Shown here piece by piece: positions 37,174-46,067 of a stretch of 64,000 bases of DNA (position 1 is the first letter of the stretch; the number at the start of each line of letters is the position of its first letter). The notes under the pieces are model-generated. The model ran no database searches. It saw only the letters and a program-made list of their open reading frames with translations, and was not told where the DNA came from. The stretch is from NCBI RefSeq assembly GCF_000720255.1, contig NZ_JOJE01000032.1, positions 1 to 64,000 on the forward strand, given 5' to 3'. Both the position numbers and the translations under genes were made by a program. Origin of the DNA: Streptomyces griseus subsp. griseus (GTDB lineage Bacteria; Actinomycetota; Actinomycetes; Streptomycetales; Streptomycetaceae).

Positions 37174-37695
37174 TTAGCGCTTGCTGTACTGCGGGGCCTT
37201 GCGGGCCTTCTTCAGACCGGCCTTCTTGCGCTCGACCGCACGGTCGTCGCGCTTGAGGAAGCCGGCCTTCTTGAGCGGGCCGCGGTTGTTGTCGACGTCG
37301 GCCTCGTTCAGCGCGCGGGCGACACCGAGACGGAGCGCACCGGCCTGGCCGGAGACACCGCCACCGGCGATGCGGGCGATGACGTCGTAGCGACCCTCGA
37401 GCTCGAGCACCTTGAAGGGCTCGTTGACTTCCTGCTGGTGCACCTTGTTCGGGAAGTAGTCCTCGAGGGTGCGACCGTTGATCTTCCACTTGCCGGAGCC
37501 CGGGACGATCCGGACGCGGGCGATGGCGTTCTTGCGACGGCCCAGGCCGGCGGCCGGCTGCGGGTCGCCGAAGCGGGAGGCCATGGACTCGGAGGTGTAC
37601 TCGCCCTCGACGGGGACGTCCGACTCCGTGGTGTAGCTGTCGATGTCGACGAGCTCAGTCTCTTCGACCGGCTGCTCGGTGGTGGTCTCGGCCAC
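37174..37695 (-). CDS. rpsI: 30S ribosomal protein S9
   Basis: 173 residues. An acidic N-terminal extension (about 1-45) typical of actinobacterial S9 is followed by the conserved core from [12 protein letters not shown] to the basic end [11 protein letters not shown]. Starts 42 nt after rplM, forming the usual rplM-rpsI pair. Confidence 0.97.
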   Translation of the reverse strand: MAETTTEQPVEETELVDIDSYTTESDVPVEGEYTSESMASRFGDPQPAAGLGRRKNAIARVRIVPGSGKWKINGRTLEDYFPNKVHQQEVNEPFKVLELEGRYDVIARIAGGGVSGQAGALRLGVARALNEADVDNNRGPLKKAGFLKRDDRAVERKKAGLKKARKAPQYSKR

Positions 37696-37737
37696 GATTC
37701 TCCTCAGATTCTGTTCAGTCTTAGGGGGTGGCCGGAC

Positions 37738-38181
37738 TTACTGCGCGACCTGGGTGATCTCGAACGGCACCGGCTGCTGCGCAGCGTGGGGGTGCTGGTC
37801 ACCCTTGTAGACCTTCAGCTTCGAGAGCATCTGACGGCCCAGCGTGTTCTTGGGGAGCATGCCCTTGACGGCCTTCTCGATGGCCTTCTCGGGGTTCTTG
37901 TCGAGCAGCTCGTCGTAGCGGACGGAGCGCAGACCACCCGGGTAGCCCGAGTGGCGGTACGCCATCTTCTGGGTCCGCTTGTTGCCCGAGAGGTGCACCT
38001 TGTCGGCGTTGATGATGATGACGAAGTCACCGGTGTCAACGTGGGGGGCGTAGATCGGCTTGTGCTTGCCGCGCAGGATGGAGGCGGCAGTGCTGGCGAG
38101 ACGGCCCAGGACGACGTCCTGAGCGTCAATGACGTGCCACTGGCGCGTCACATCGCCGGGCTTGGGGCTGTACGTACGCAC
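37738..38181 (-). CDS. rplM: 50S ribosomal protein L13
   Basis: 147 residues from GTG 38181 ([20 protein letters not shown]), the normal length. Core motifs [15 protein letters not shown] and [12 protein letters not shown] are present. First gene of the pair with rpsI. Confidence 0.97.
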   Translation of the reverse strand: MRTYSPKPGDVTRQWHVIDAQDVVLGRLASTAASILRGKHKPIYAPHVDTGDFVIIINADKVHLSGNKRTQKMAYRHSGYPGGLRSVRYDELLDKNPEKAIEKAVKGMLPKNTLGRQMLSKLKVYKGDQHPHAAQQPVPFEITQVAQ

Positions 38182-38359
38182 GGTTCGTAGCCTTCGCTTC
38201 TTCAGTGAATGGTCCTGACAGGTCACCGAAGACGATCACGACAGCCCAGACCGCACTGCGGTGACGCAAACCGCGTGCTGGTCGCTGGTCATCGGCCCGG
38301 TGGACCGGTGTAAGGGCCCGTCCCGTGAGAATGAGCAAGCCAATACACAACGAACATGC

Positions 38360-38389
38360 AGGATACCCGTGTCGCCCCTGAGGGGTCAA
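38360..38389 (-). promoter_or_regulatory. rplM-rpsI promoter
   Basis: On the minus strand, TTGACC (38384-38389), 18 nt, TATCCT (38360-38365): a strong housekeeping promoter. It leaves a leader of about 170 nt before rplM. The -35 box overlaps the end of the glycosyltransferase gene. Confidence 0.65.
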
Positions 38390-39609
38390 AACGCGGGATC
38401 ACTGCTGGTTCTCACCCTACCGGCCTCTTCCCTCTCCCGGCGCTGCGTGACGAACGCGCCGGACCCGCGGGAGGGCCGCACTCGGACACAATGACACATC
38501 ATCGTCACCGCGAGCACACACAGAGTCACCGCGTCCTTGACGGCGCGCCGCCGCCCCGGTTCCAGATACGGCCAGGTCAGGCCGGGGATCTGCGGCACGA
38601 GGGCGAGCCAGAACCAGGGGCCGCGGGCGACCGAGCCGACGTACGGCACTCCGGCGAGCAGCAGCGGCAGCACGACCAGCAGGTAATGATCGTACGACGG
38701 CCTGGACGCCAGGAACGCCGACAGCATCAGGGTCGTCGCCGTCTCGGCGAGACGCAGCGGGCCGGGGTCGGCGCGTCGCCGGCGCCGGTACGCGCAGACC
38801 ACCCCGGTGGCGCAGGCGAGCAGGGCGACGGCCTCGGCGAGGGGCGCCGGCACCCCGAGCCGGGGCAGCACGGCGGCCGGGGATGCCTCGTAGAGCCGTA
38901 CGAACGCGTCGTCGCCGCGCAGCAGGAACGGCAGGGTGCGGGTGACGAAGCCCACTGGGTCGGGCAGCAGCAGGGCCGACCCGGCGGACGCGAGCGCCGG
39001 CACCAGGACCAGCATGGCGAGCGCCCGCCACTGGCGCGCGAAGACGAACAGCAGCGCCACGGGGGCCAGCAGCGGCTTCAGGGCCACCGCCGCCCCGATC
39101 ACCGCCCCGGCCGCCGGCCACCGGCCCCGGCCCGCCAGCAGCAGACCCAGCGGCAGCGCGAGCGCCGCGGTCACGGTCCAGTTGCCCAGCAGCACCAGGT
39201 GCCCGAAGGGCGCGAAGCCGGCCGCGAGCCCGGTCAGGCCCAGGGCGGCGAAGCGACTACGCAGCGGGACGCCGTGCAGACGCAGGGCACAGGCCCAGCC
39301 CGCGGCCAGGCAGCCCGTCACGGCGAGCGGCACCAGCACGCGCAGCGCGGCCGGCGGCAGCAGGGCCTGAGGGACGGCGGCGAGCACCGCGCCCGGCAGA
39401 TAAAGGAAGTGCGGGTCGTCGTACGGGGAGCCGCCCGCCATCCAGGTCCGGGCCGCCCGGACGACGATCACGTTGTCCATCCCGCCGTCCGGAATCGCCC
39501 GCGTCACATGTGTCGCCAGCGCCCCCAGCACCGCCGCGAGCACCACCCACCACGGCCAGGGCGCCCGTCGCACCAACCACCCGGAGATGTCGTTTTTGCC
39601 CGTCCTCAT
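38386..39609 (-). CDS. Glycosyltransferase family 87 (DUF2029) polytopic membrane protein
   Basis: 407 residues with about ten hydrophobic helices. GT87 signatures: DFVVYYR-like region near MDNVIVVRAARTWMAGGSPYDDPHFLYLP split across the first loop, then GNWTVTAAL and AVALKPLLAPV. Enzymes of this group add mannose or arabinose from polyprenyl phosphate outside the membrane in actinobacteria. Specific acceptor unknown. Confidence 0.8.
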   Translation of the reverse strand: MRTGKNDISGWLVRRAPWPWWVVLAAVLGALATHVTRAIPDGGMDNVIVVRAARTWMAGGSPYDDPHFLYLPGAVLAAVPQALLPPAALRVLVPLAVTGCLAAGWACALRLHGVPLRSRFAALGLTGLAAGFAPFGHLVLLGNWTVTAALALPLGLLLAGRGRWPAAGAVIGAAVALKPLLAPVALLFVFARQWRALAMLVLVPALASAGSALLLPDPVGFVTRTLPFLLRGDDAFVRLYEASPAAVLPRLGVPAPLAEAVALLACATGVVCAYRRRRRADPGPLRLAETATTLMLSAFLASRPSYDHYLLVVLPLLLAGVPYVGSVARGPWFWLALVPQIPGLTWPYLEPGRRRAVKDAVTLCVLAVTMMCHCVRVRPSRGSGAFVTQRREREEAGRVRTSSDPAF

Positions 39610-39683
39610 TGACGGAACGCTAGGTGCTGCGGAGGCAGTCGGGGCGGAACAGCACGCCCCATGTCCCGTCTAAGATGCGCCCC

Positions 39684-40559
39684 ATGAGCTATGGGCAGGG
39701 GGGACCTCAGTCACAGTGGGATCCCTGGAAACCGAATTCGCAGCAACCGTGGAACGGCGGTAGCGGCGACTCTCCGGACTGGGCCGCGCTCGCCGAGGCG
39801 TCCGAGACACGCGCCAGACGCCGTCGGCTGTTCTTCATCGGCGGCGGTGTGGCCGCCACGCTGGCCGTGGGCACGGCCGTGGCGATGGCCGTGGTGTCGG
39901 CGAACGGCAGCGACGAGGCCAACCGGCCGACGTCCTCGCTGCCCGCGACCTCGGACCTCCCGAGCGAGTCCGCCACGGCACCGTCGTTCGCGCCGACCAG
40001 CGCGCCGCCCCCGCTGGACCCCAAGGAGTTCGTCGCCAGCAAGGACAAGGACACGGCCTCGAACAGCCCGGACATCCTCTTCCCGGGCACCCAGCTCACC
40101 ATGGGTTCGACCGTGTACAAGAAGGGGCCGAAGGCCGACACCACGGACTGCGCGACGGCCGCCCAGGGCACGCTGCCCAAGGTCCTCAAGGACAACGGCT
40201 GTACGCGTGTGATGCGCGTCACCTACACCAAGGGCGGCGTCGCGGTGACGGTCGGCGTGGCCGTGTTCGACACCGAGGCCCAGGCGACCAAGGCAAAGGG
40301 GCAGGCCGACAAACAGAGCATCGTGAAGTCGCTCTCCGGCGAGGGCGTGAAGGCCTTCTGCGACGGCGCCGTCTGCCGCTCCACCACCAACTCCTACGGC
40401 CGCTACGCCTACTTCACCATCGCCGGCTTCACCGGCGGCAAGGACGTGACGACCAAGGACACCGCCGTCTTCTCGGCCGGCGACGACCTCGCGGAGTTCA
40501 CGTTCCGCCAGATCCGCAGGCGCGGGGAGGCCCAGGCGTCCGCGGCGGCGAACTCCTGA
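39684..40559 (+). CDS. Membrane-anchored hypothetical protein
   Basis: 291 residues from ATG 39684. A Gln/Pro/Trp-rich cytoplasmic N-terminus, one membrane helix (about 49-70), a Ser/Pro/Ala-rich linker (about 75-110) and an extracellular domain with three or four cysteines. TAAGAT at 39671-39676 lies 7 nt before the ATG with no ribosome binding site, so the message is probably leaderless. This resembles the single-pass proteins common in Streptomyces; function unknown. Confidence 0.75.
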   Translation: MSYGQGGPQSQWDPWKPNSQQPWNGGSGDSPDWAALAEASETRARRRRLFFIGGGVAATLAVGTAVAMAVVSANGSDEANRPTSSLPATSDLPSESATAPSFAPTSAPPPLDPKEFVASKDKDTASNSPDILFPGTQLTMGSTVYKKGPKADTTDCATAAQGTLPKVLKDNGCTRVMRVTYTKGGVAVTVGVAVFDTEAQATKAKGQADKQSIVKSLSGEGVKAFCDGAVCRSTTNSYGRYAYFTIAGFTGGKDVTTKDTAVFSAGDDLAEFTFRQIRRRGEAQASAAANS

Positions 40560-40578
40560 ACCCCACCCGGGGGCCGGG

Positions 40579-41436
40579 TCAGCAGCACCCGGCCCCGGGC
40601 AACGTCCGCTTGTTGCGCGCCTCCTTGCTGCGCGCGGCCAGCAACTCGTCCGCCGGGTAGCCGACCTCCTCCAGCGTCAGCCCGTGCGGCCGTACGACGT
40701 GGACGGCCGAGTCCCGTACCCCGGCGGCCAGCACCTTGCCGGGCCACTCCGGCCCGCGGTGCCCGTCCCCCACGAACAGCAGCGCCCCGATCAGCGAGCG
40801 CACCATGTTGTGGCAGAACGCGTCGGCCCGCACGGTCGCGGTGATGATCCCGTCCTCACCCCTGACCAGGCTCAGCTCCTGGAGCGTACGGATGGTGGTC
40901 GCGCCCTCCCGCCGCTTGCAGTAGGCGGCGAAGTCGTGCTCCCCCAGCAGCCGCCCGGCCGCCTCGTTCATGGCGTCGACGTCGAGCGCCCAGTCGTGCC
41001 ACAGCACATGGTTCCGCAGCAGCGGATCCACGCCCCCGGGATTGTCCGTGACCCGGTACGCGTAGCGCCGCCAGACGGCCGAGAACCGCGCGTTGAAGCC
41101 ACTGGGCGCCTCCCGCAGCGCCCACACCCGCACATCCCGGGGCAGCCGCCCGGCAAGCCGCTTCAGCAGCTTCTCGTGATGCTCCCGCCAGACCCCCTCC
41201 GGCAGATCGACATGGGCGACCTGCCCACGCGCATGCACCCCGGCGTCGGTCCGCCCCGCCACGGTCAGCTCATACGTGGTCTCCCCCGACCGCGTAACGG
41301 TCCGCAGGGCGTCCTCGATCTCCCCCTGCACAGTCCGCCGCCCCCCGGCCTGCTTGGCCCACCCGGAGAACTCACTGCCGTCGTAGGACAGGTCGAGGCG
41401 CACCCGCACGTACCCGGGCTCAACTTCGTCACTCAC
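40579..41436 (-). CDS. truA: tRNA pseudouridine(38-40) synthase TruA
   Basis: 285 residues. Catalytic Asp64 lies in [13 protein letters not shown]; also present are RRYAYRV and [19 protein letters not shown]. It follows rplQ as in the alpha operon of many bacteria. The C-terminus ends in a Cys pair (GAGCC), unusual but not in a catalytic region. Confidence 0.95.
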   Translation of the reverse strand: MSDEVEPGYVRVRLDLSYDGSEFSGWAKQAGGRRTVQGEIEDALRTVTRSGETTYELTVAGRTDAGVHARGQVAHVDLPEGVWREHHEKLLKRLAGRLPRDVRVWALREAPSGFNARFSAVWRRYAYRVTDNPGGVDPLLRNHVLWHDWALDVDAMNEAAGRLLGEHDFAAYCKRREGATTIRTLQELSLVRGEDGIITATVRADAFCHNMVRSLIGALLFVGDGHRGPEWPGKVLAAGVRDSAVHVVRPHGLTLEEVGYPADELLAARSKEARNKRTLPGAGCC

Positions 41437-41498
41437 ACAGAGATCCTCTCAGCAACAAAAAGCGGGCCCGCCCCTCGAAAGGAACGGACCCGCAACGC

Positions 41499-41535
41499 CC
41501 TGAAGGGGCGCGGGGAACTGCGCGACAAGCCACGA
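41499..41535. repeat. Second copy of the dispersed intergenic repeat
   Basis: CCTGAAGGGGCGCGGGG (41499-41515) then GCGCGACAAGCCACGA (41520-41535), here only 4 nt apart, between truA and rplQ. Same blocks as at 35483-35544. Confidence 0.75.
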
Positions 41536-41576
41536 CGAAGCCGCACCCGCCAACAAAACAGTCCCCGGCAGAACGC

Positions 41577-42074
41577 TTACGCGTCCTTCGACTCCTCGGC
41601 GGGAGCCTCCGCGGCGTCCTCGACCTCGGTCGCCTCGGCGGCCTTGGTCTCCTCCGCCTCCTTGACCGCACGCTTCGTCGCGGCCTCGGCCTCACCCGTC
41701 GCCTGCTGCGCGACCGTCAGCGCCTCGACCAGCTCGATGACAGCCATGGGCGCGTTGTCGCCACGGCGGTTACCGATCTTGGTGATGCGGGTGTAGCCAC
41801 CCGGACGGTTCTCGTAGCGCGGGCCGATCTCGGTGAAGAGCGTGTGGACGACGCTCTTGTCCGTGATCACCTGGAGCACCTGACGGCGGTTGTGAAGGTC
41901 GCCCTTCTTCGCCTTGGTGACCAGACGCTCGGCGTACGGGCGCAGGCGGCGGGCCTTCGCCTCGGTGGTGGTGATGCGGCCGTGCTCGAAGAGGCTCTTC
42001 GCGAGGTTCGCGAGCAGCAGCTTCTCGTGCGCGGCACTGCCGCCCAGACGGGCACCCTTGGCGGGCTTCGGCAT
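41577..42074 (-). CDS. rplQ: 50S ribosomal protein L17
   Basis: 165 residues. The conserved core [18 protein letters not shown] to [16 protein letters not shown] (about 1-120) carries an acidic Ala/Glu-rich tail typical of actinobacteria. Starts 84 nt after the rpoA remnant. Confidence 0.97.
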   Translation of the reverse strand: MPKPAKGARLGGSAAHEKLLLANLAKSLFEHGRITTTEAKARRLRPYAERLVTKAKKGDLHNRRQVLQVITDKSVVHTLFTEIGPRYENRPGGYTRITKIGNRRGDNAPMAVIELVEALTVAQQATGEAEAATKRAVKEAEETKAAEATEVEDAAEAPAEESKDA

Positions 42075-42158
42075 TTCTTTCTCCTTGGTATCTGCCCCGG
42101 CCGTATCAGGTACCGGGGTCAGGAACCCGGTGAGCGGATGCTCACCGGCAACAACCGA

Positions 42159-42968
42159 TCAGTACTGCTCGGTCTCCACGAAACCCGCGTCCGCGTCGTC
42201 GTCGGCGCCGAAGGCGTCGGCGGCGGCGGTCGGATCGAATCCGGGCGGGCTGTCCTTGAGCGCCAGGCCCATGCCGGCCAGCTTCGCCTTGACCTCGTCG
42301 ATGGACTTCGCACCGAAGTTACGGATGTCCAGGAGGTCGGCCTCGGAGCGGGCGACGAGCTCACCCACGGAGTGGATGCCCTCACGCTTGAGGCAGTTGT
42401 ACGACCGAACGGTGAGCTCCAGCTCCTCGATCGGCAGCGCCAGATCAGCGGCGAGGGCGGCGTCCGTCGGGGACGGACCCATGTCGATGCCCTCGGCGTC
42501 GATGTTGAGCTCACGGGCCAGCCCGAACAGCTCGACCAGCGTCTTACCGGCGGAGGCCATGGCGTCACGCGGACGCATCGCCTGCTTGGTCTCGACGTCG
42601 ACGATCAGCTTGTCGAAGTCGGTGCGCTGCTCGACACGGGTCGCCTCGACCTTGTACGTGACCTTGAGGACCGGCGAGTAGATCGAGTCGACCGGGATAC
42701 GACCGATCTCCTGGCCGACCTGCTTGTTCTGCACGGCGGAGACGTAACCACGGCCACGCTCGACCGTCAGCTCCATCTCCAGCTTGCCCTTGCCGTTGAG
42801 CGTGGCGAGCACCAGGTCGGGGTTGTGCACCTCGACACCGGCCGGGGGCGCGATGTCGGCGGCGGTGACCAGACCCGGGCCCTGCTTGCGCAGGTACATC
42901 ACGACCGGCTCGTCGTGCTCCGAGGAGACGACCAGCTGCTTGATGTTGAGGATCAGGTCGGTGACGTC
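42159..42968 (-). pseudogene. rpoA: rpoA lacking its first 71 codons (deletion or misassembly)
   Basis: From 42968 downward the frame encodes RNA polymerase alpha from [11 protein letters not shown] to the C-terminal end, including [12 protein letters not shown] and [11 protein letters not shown]. The N-terminal part with the [21 protein letters not shown] dimerisation segment, expected in all streptomycetes, is absent here and elsewhere in the window. Upstream in frame come seven unrelated codons and a TAG (42990-42992). What precedes is the leader, ending in AAGAAGG (42970-42976), the expected ribosome binding site. So this site is fused to codon 72. Only 269 of about 340 residues remain. 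As drawn, no functional alpha can be made. Confidence 0.9.
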
Positions 42969-43106
42969 CCCTTCTTTCGTGGACGCCCGCTATTTGACGT
43001 CCGACGGAAACCGCGCCCGTGAGAAGCGCGGGTACTGCAAGGGTACGGGCGATACGGCCCCTTTACGGTGCCGTACCGCCCGAACCTCAAGCCGATCGAA
43101 GCGACC

Positions 43107-43246
43107 GTGCGTCAGACGCGACGGCGCTTCGGCGGGCGGCAGCCGTACTGCGACATGTGGGGGATGACCCCCACACCCCCAGCCTGCAGCCGAGCCGCCG
43201 TGAGCCGGTGCGTCAGACGCGACGGCGCTTCGGCGGGCGGCAGCCG
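43107..43246. repeat. 39-bp direct repeat of the rpsK 3' end
   Basis: 43107-43145 is identical to 43208-43246. The second holds the true end of rpsK (PPKRRRV and stop). The first is a displaced copy 101 nt further on, in the rpsK-rpoA gap. The 60 nt between contain a GGGGGT/ACCCCC-type inverted stretch. Confidence 0.95.
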
Positions 43247-43617
43247 TTGTGGGGGGTCGGGGTGACGTCCTGGATGGAGCCGACCTCGAGGCCCGTGGCC
43301 TGCAGGGAACGGATCGCGGTCTCACGACCGGAACCCGGGCCCTTCACGAACACGTCGACCTTGCGCATGCCGTGCTCCTGGGCGCGGCGGGCAGCCGACT
43401 CGGCGGCCATCTGCGCGGCGAACGGCGTGGACTTCCGGGAACCCTTGAAGCCGACGTGGCCGGCGGAGGCCCAGGAGATCACGTTGCCGGACGGGTCCGT
43501 GATGGAGACGATCGTGTTGTTGAACGTGCTCTTGATGTGCGCGTGGCCGTGAGCGACGTTCTTCTTTTCCTTGCGGCGCACCTTCTTGGCAGCGCCCTGA
43601 CGTCCCTTGGGGGGCAT
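43213..43617 (-). CDS. rpsK: 30S ribosomal protein S11
   Basis: 134 residues, full length: [20 protein letters not shown] to [16 protein letters not shown]. The final 10 codons and stop are repeated downstream. Starts 65 nt after rpsM. Confidence 0.97.
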   Translation of the reverse strand: MPPKGRQGAAKKVRRKEKKNVAHGHAHIKSTFNNTIVSITDPSGNVISWASAGHVGFKGSRKSTPFAAQMAAESAARRAQEHGMRKVDVFVKGPGSGRETAIRSLQATGLEVGSIQDVTPTPHNGCRPPKRRRV

Positions 43618-43682
43618 CTCTTAACTCCTACGGGAGGTGGTCGGTCCTACAGCGAAGACCGTGGACAGAGGTCCGCTGCGGA

Positions 43683-44063
43683 CTACTTCTTGCCCGGCTT
43701 CTTCTTGCCGGCGATGGCGCGACGCGGGCCCTTGCGGGTGCGGGCGTTGGTGCTGGTGCGCTGACCGCGGACGGGCAGGCCACGGCGGTGACGCAGACCC
43801 TGGTAGCAGCCGATCTCGACCTTGCGGCGGATGTCGGCCTGGATCTCGCGACGGAGGTCACCCTCGGTCTTGATGTTGTTGTCGACGTACTCGCGGATCG
43901 CGACGAGCTGCTCCTCGGAGAGGTCGCGAACGCGGGTGTTGGGGTCGATGCCGGTCTCGGCCAGCGTCAACTGCGAAAGGGTCCGGCCGATGCCGAACAC
44001 GTAGGTGAGGGCGACCTCCACGCGCTTTTCGCGCGGGATGTCAACACCGGAAACGCGTGCCAT
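43683..44063 (-). CDS. rpsM: 30S ribosomal protein S13
   Basis: 126 residues: [21 protein letters not shown] at the start, [15 protein letters not shown] near the end, with a Lys-rich tail. Normal length and order in the alpha operon. Confidence 0.97.
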   Translation of the reverse strand: MARVSGVDIPREKRVEVALTYVFGIGRTLSQLTLAETGIDPNTRVRDLSEEQLVAIREYVDNNIKTEGDLRREIQADIRRKVEIGCYQGLRHRRGLPVRGQRTSTNARTRKGPRRAIAGKKKPGKK

Positions 44064-44257
44064 TCAATGGCTCCAGTTGATCCTCGGAGGTCTTCCACAG
44101 AACCGGCTCCCGGCCGCCGTATCAGGTACGAGCCAGGTCCCCGGCCTCCGAACCGGGGGTGTCAGGCGATCGCTCGCCTGGGTCCTGCGTATGAACATAT
44201 TCAGCTCGCGTCGCGCGAAGTCTCTACGAAAGGCAGAGGGGTGCGATCTGCTCGCGA

Positions 44258-44371
44258 TCAGCCCTGGCGCTGCTTGTGGCGCGGGTTCTCGCAGATGATC
44301 ATGACCCGGCCGTGACGGCGGATCACCCTGCACTTGTCGCAGATCTTCTTGACGCTCGGCTTGACCTTCAT
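44258..44371 (-). CDS. rpmJ: 50S ribosomal protein L36
   Basis: 37 residues from ATG 44371: [20 protein letters not shown] to PRHKQRQG. The zinc ligands Cys11, Cys14, Cys27 and His32 are all present, so this is the zinc-binding form. Lies between infA and rpsM. Confidence 0.96.
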   Translation of the reverse strand: MKVKPSVKKICDKCRVIRRHGRVMIICENPRHKQRQG

Positions 44372-44568
44372 GTGATGAGGTTCTCCGGGTCATCGCCCCG
44401 CCCTGAAGGGCGGGAACAGGGCAAAGATCTACTTGTACCGTTGGAGTTCACTCCGGGACACCGCCCGCGGAGTGGCTCCCCTGGATCGCTCCGGGGAGTT
44501 TGACAGGGCATGCCTGTCCAACCACGACCCTCCCGGCCGCAGAGGCGAGTACGAGACCCGCCCAAGCC

Positions 44569-44790
44569 TTACTTGTATCGGTAAACGATCCGGCCACGCG
44601 TCAGGTCGTACGGAGACAGCTCCACCACGACCCGGTCGTCAGGGAGGATGCGGATGTAGTGCATGCGCATCTTGCCGCTGATGTGTGCCAGGACCTGGTG
44701 GCCGTTCTGGAGCTCGACCTTGAACATGGCGTTCGGAAGAGACTCGACGACAGTGCCCTCGATCTCGATGGCACCTTGCTTCTTGGCCAC
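44569..44790 (-). CDS. infA: Translation initiation factor IF-1
   Basis: 73 residues from GTG 44790 ([19 protein letters not shown]); the frame extends upstream but the normal IF-1 start is here. One S1-type OB fold ending RGRIVYRYK. It has its own likely promoter upstream. Confidence 0.96.
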   Translation of the reverse strand: MAKKQGAIEIEGTVVESLPNAMFKVELQNGHQVLAHISGKMRMHYIRILPDDRVVVELSPYDLTRGRIVYRYK

Positions 44791-44871
44791 GCTTCGCCCT
44801 TCGAATCGACTACCTTGATCGACTCCGTACGAGCGCATGCAGGCATACGGGTGCACGAGAGCCGACGAGTC

Positions 44872-44901
44872 AGTCTACGTCAGCGCACCCGGAAACACGA
44901 A
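44872..44901 (-). promoter_or_regulatory. Candidate infA promoter
   Basis: On the minus strand, TTCGTG (44896-44901), 18 nt, TAGACT (44872-44877), about 80 nt before the infA start. The -10 is good and the -35 weak. Confidence 0.45.
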
Positions 44902-44939
44902 TCGAGAAAGCCTGCCCCACACAGAGCCACATCATGCAA

Positions 44940-45163
44940 GCTGAGCCGGCCTCCGACCGGCGGTCATGGCCGGGGTCCGCCGTCAGGCCAGGGGGTCCGG
45001 CGCGGCCGTGACTCCGTACTCCGCCGGCTTCGCCTTGCCGCCGGCCCCGCCCTCGACGCCCCTCTCGCGGGCTCGGCGCCAGAGCGCCTCACAAGCTTCG
45101 AGCCGCTGCGCCGGCCTCCGACCGGCGGTGACCCCGTACTCCGCCAGCTTCGCCTTGCCGCCG
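44940..45163. repeat. Duplicated blocks at the 3' end of map
   Basis: Two blocks repeat with different offsets. A 25-nt block, one mismatch: 44940-44964 and 45105-45129. A 36-nt block, two mismatches: 45008-45043 and 45128-45163. The second block encodes GGKAKxAEYGVTA in both places. The duplications account for the C-terminal extension of the map product. Confidence 0.9.
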
Positions 45164-45939
45164 TCGGGGGCGGTCAGGACCAGGGGCCCCTGGTCCGTCA
45201 GGGCGACGGAGTGCTCCCAGTGGGAGGACCACGTGCCGTCCGTCGTGATGACGGTCCAGTCGTCCTCGAGGACCTCGGTCTTGGGGGTACCGAGGGAGAC
45301 CATGGGCTCGATGGCGAGGCAGAAGCCGGGGACCAGCTTGGGGCCCTTGCCGCGGCGGCGGTCGACGTAGTTCAGCAGGTGCGGGTCCATGTGCATCTCG
45401 GTGCCGATGCCGTGGCCGCCGTAGTCCTCGATGATGCCGTAGCGGCCGCCGCCGGGCTTGGGCTGGCGGCGGATGTACGTCTCGATGGCCCGCGACACGT
45501 CGACCAGGCGGCTGCCCTGCTTCATCGCGGCGATGCCGGCCCACATCGACTCCTCCGTCACCCGGGAGAGCTCGACCAGCTCCGGGGAGTGACCGGAGCC
45601 CACGAAGGCGGTGTAGGCGGCGTCGCCGTGCCAGCCGTCGACGATCGCGCCGCAGTCGATGGAGATGATGTCCCCGTCCTTGAGGACGACGTCCTCGGAG
45701 GGGATGCCGTGCACCACGACGTCGTTCACGGAGGTGCAGATCGTCGCCGGGAAGCCGCCGTAGCCGAGGAAGTTCGACTTGGCGCCGTTCTCCGCGAGCA
45801 CCTTGCGCGCGACCTCGTCCAGGTCCTTGGTGCTTGCCCCGGGCACCGCGGCCTCCCGGGTAGCCGCGTGGATCGCGGCGACGACCAACCCCGCCTCACG
45901 CATCTTGGCGATCTGCTCGGGGCTCTTGATCTGCACCAT
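44983..45939 (-). CDS. map: Type I methionine aminopeptidase with duplicated C-terminus
   Basis: 318 residues, about 40 more than the roughly 280 I expect for this Streptomyces enzyme. The catalytic domain is complete: HGIPSEDVVLKDGDIISIDCG and GDAAYTA with metal Asp residues, GHGIGTEMHMDP with the metal His, and the Glu of AIEPMVS and EHSVALTD. After APDGGKAKLAEYGVTA comes an insert (RRPAQRLEACEALWRRARE) and then a second GGKAKPAEYGVTAAPDPLA, the normal ending. It removes initiator Met; the tail is outside the active site, so activity should persist. Confidence 0.93.
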   Translation of the reverse strand: MVQIKSPEQIAKMREAGLVVAAIHAATREAAVPGASTKDLDEVARKVLAENGAKSNFLGYGGFPATICTSVNDVVVHGIPSEDVVLKDGDIISIDCGAIVDGWHGDAAYTAFVGSGHSPELVELSRVTEESMWAGIAAMKQGSRLVDVSRAIETYIRRQPKPGGGRYGIIEDYGGHGIGTEMHMDPHLLNYVDRRRGKGPKLVPGFCLAIEPMVSLGTPKTEVLEDDWTVITTDGTWSSHWEHSVALTDQGPLVLTAPDGGKAKLAEYGVTAGRRPAQRLEACEALWRRARERGVEGGAGGKAKPAEYGVTAAPDPLA

Positions 45940-46067
45940 GGGGACTACGGCCTTTCTGGACCGGGAAGAGACGGACGCTTTCCACGATACGGGGGCGGAC
46001 CAAGCCTCCCCACACAGCAGCCGCGGCCCCCTCCTCGGGAACCGCGGCTACGGCGACGTACGAACGA

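Noticed and set aside
42900..43000. rpoA disrupted by a simple frameshift or a late alternative start
   Set aside because: No frame on the minus strand upstream encodes the missing N-terminal residues, so sequence is absent, not shifted; starting at GTG 42902 would lose a further 22 residues and has no ribosome binding site.
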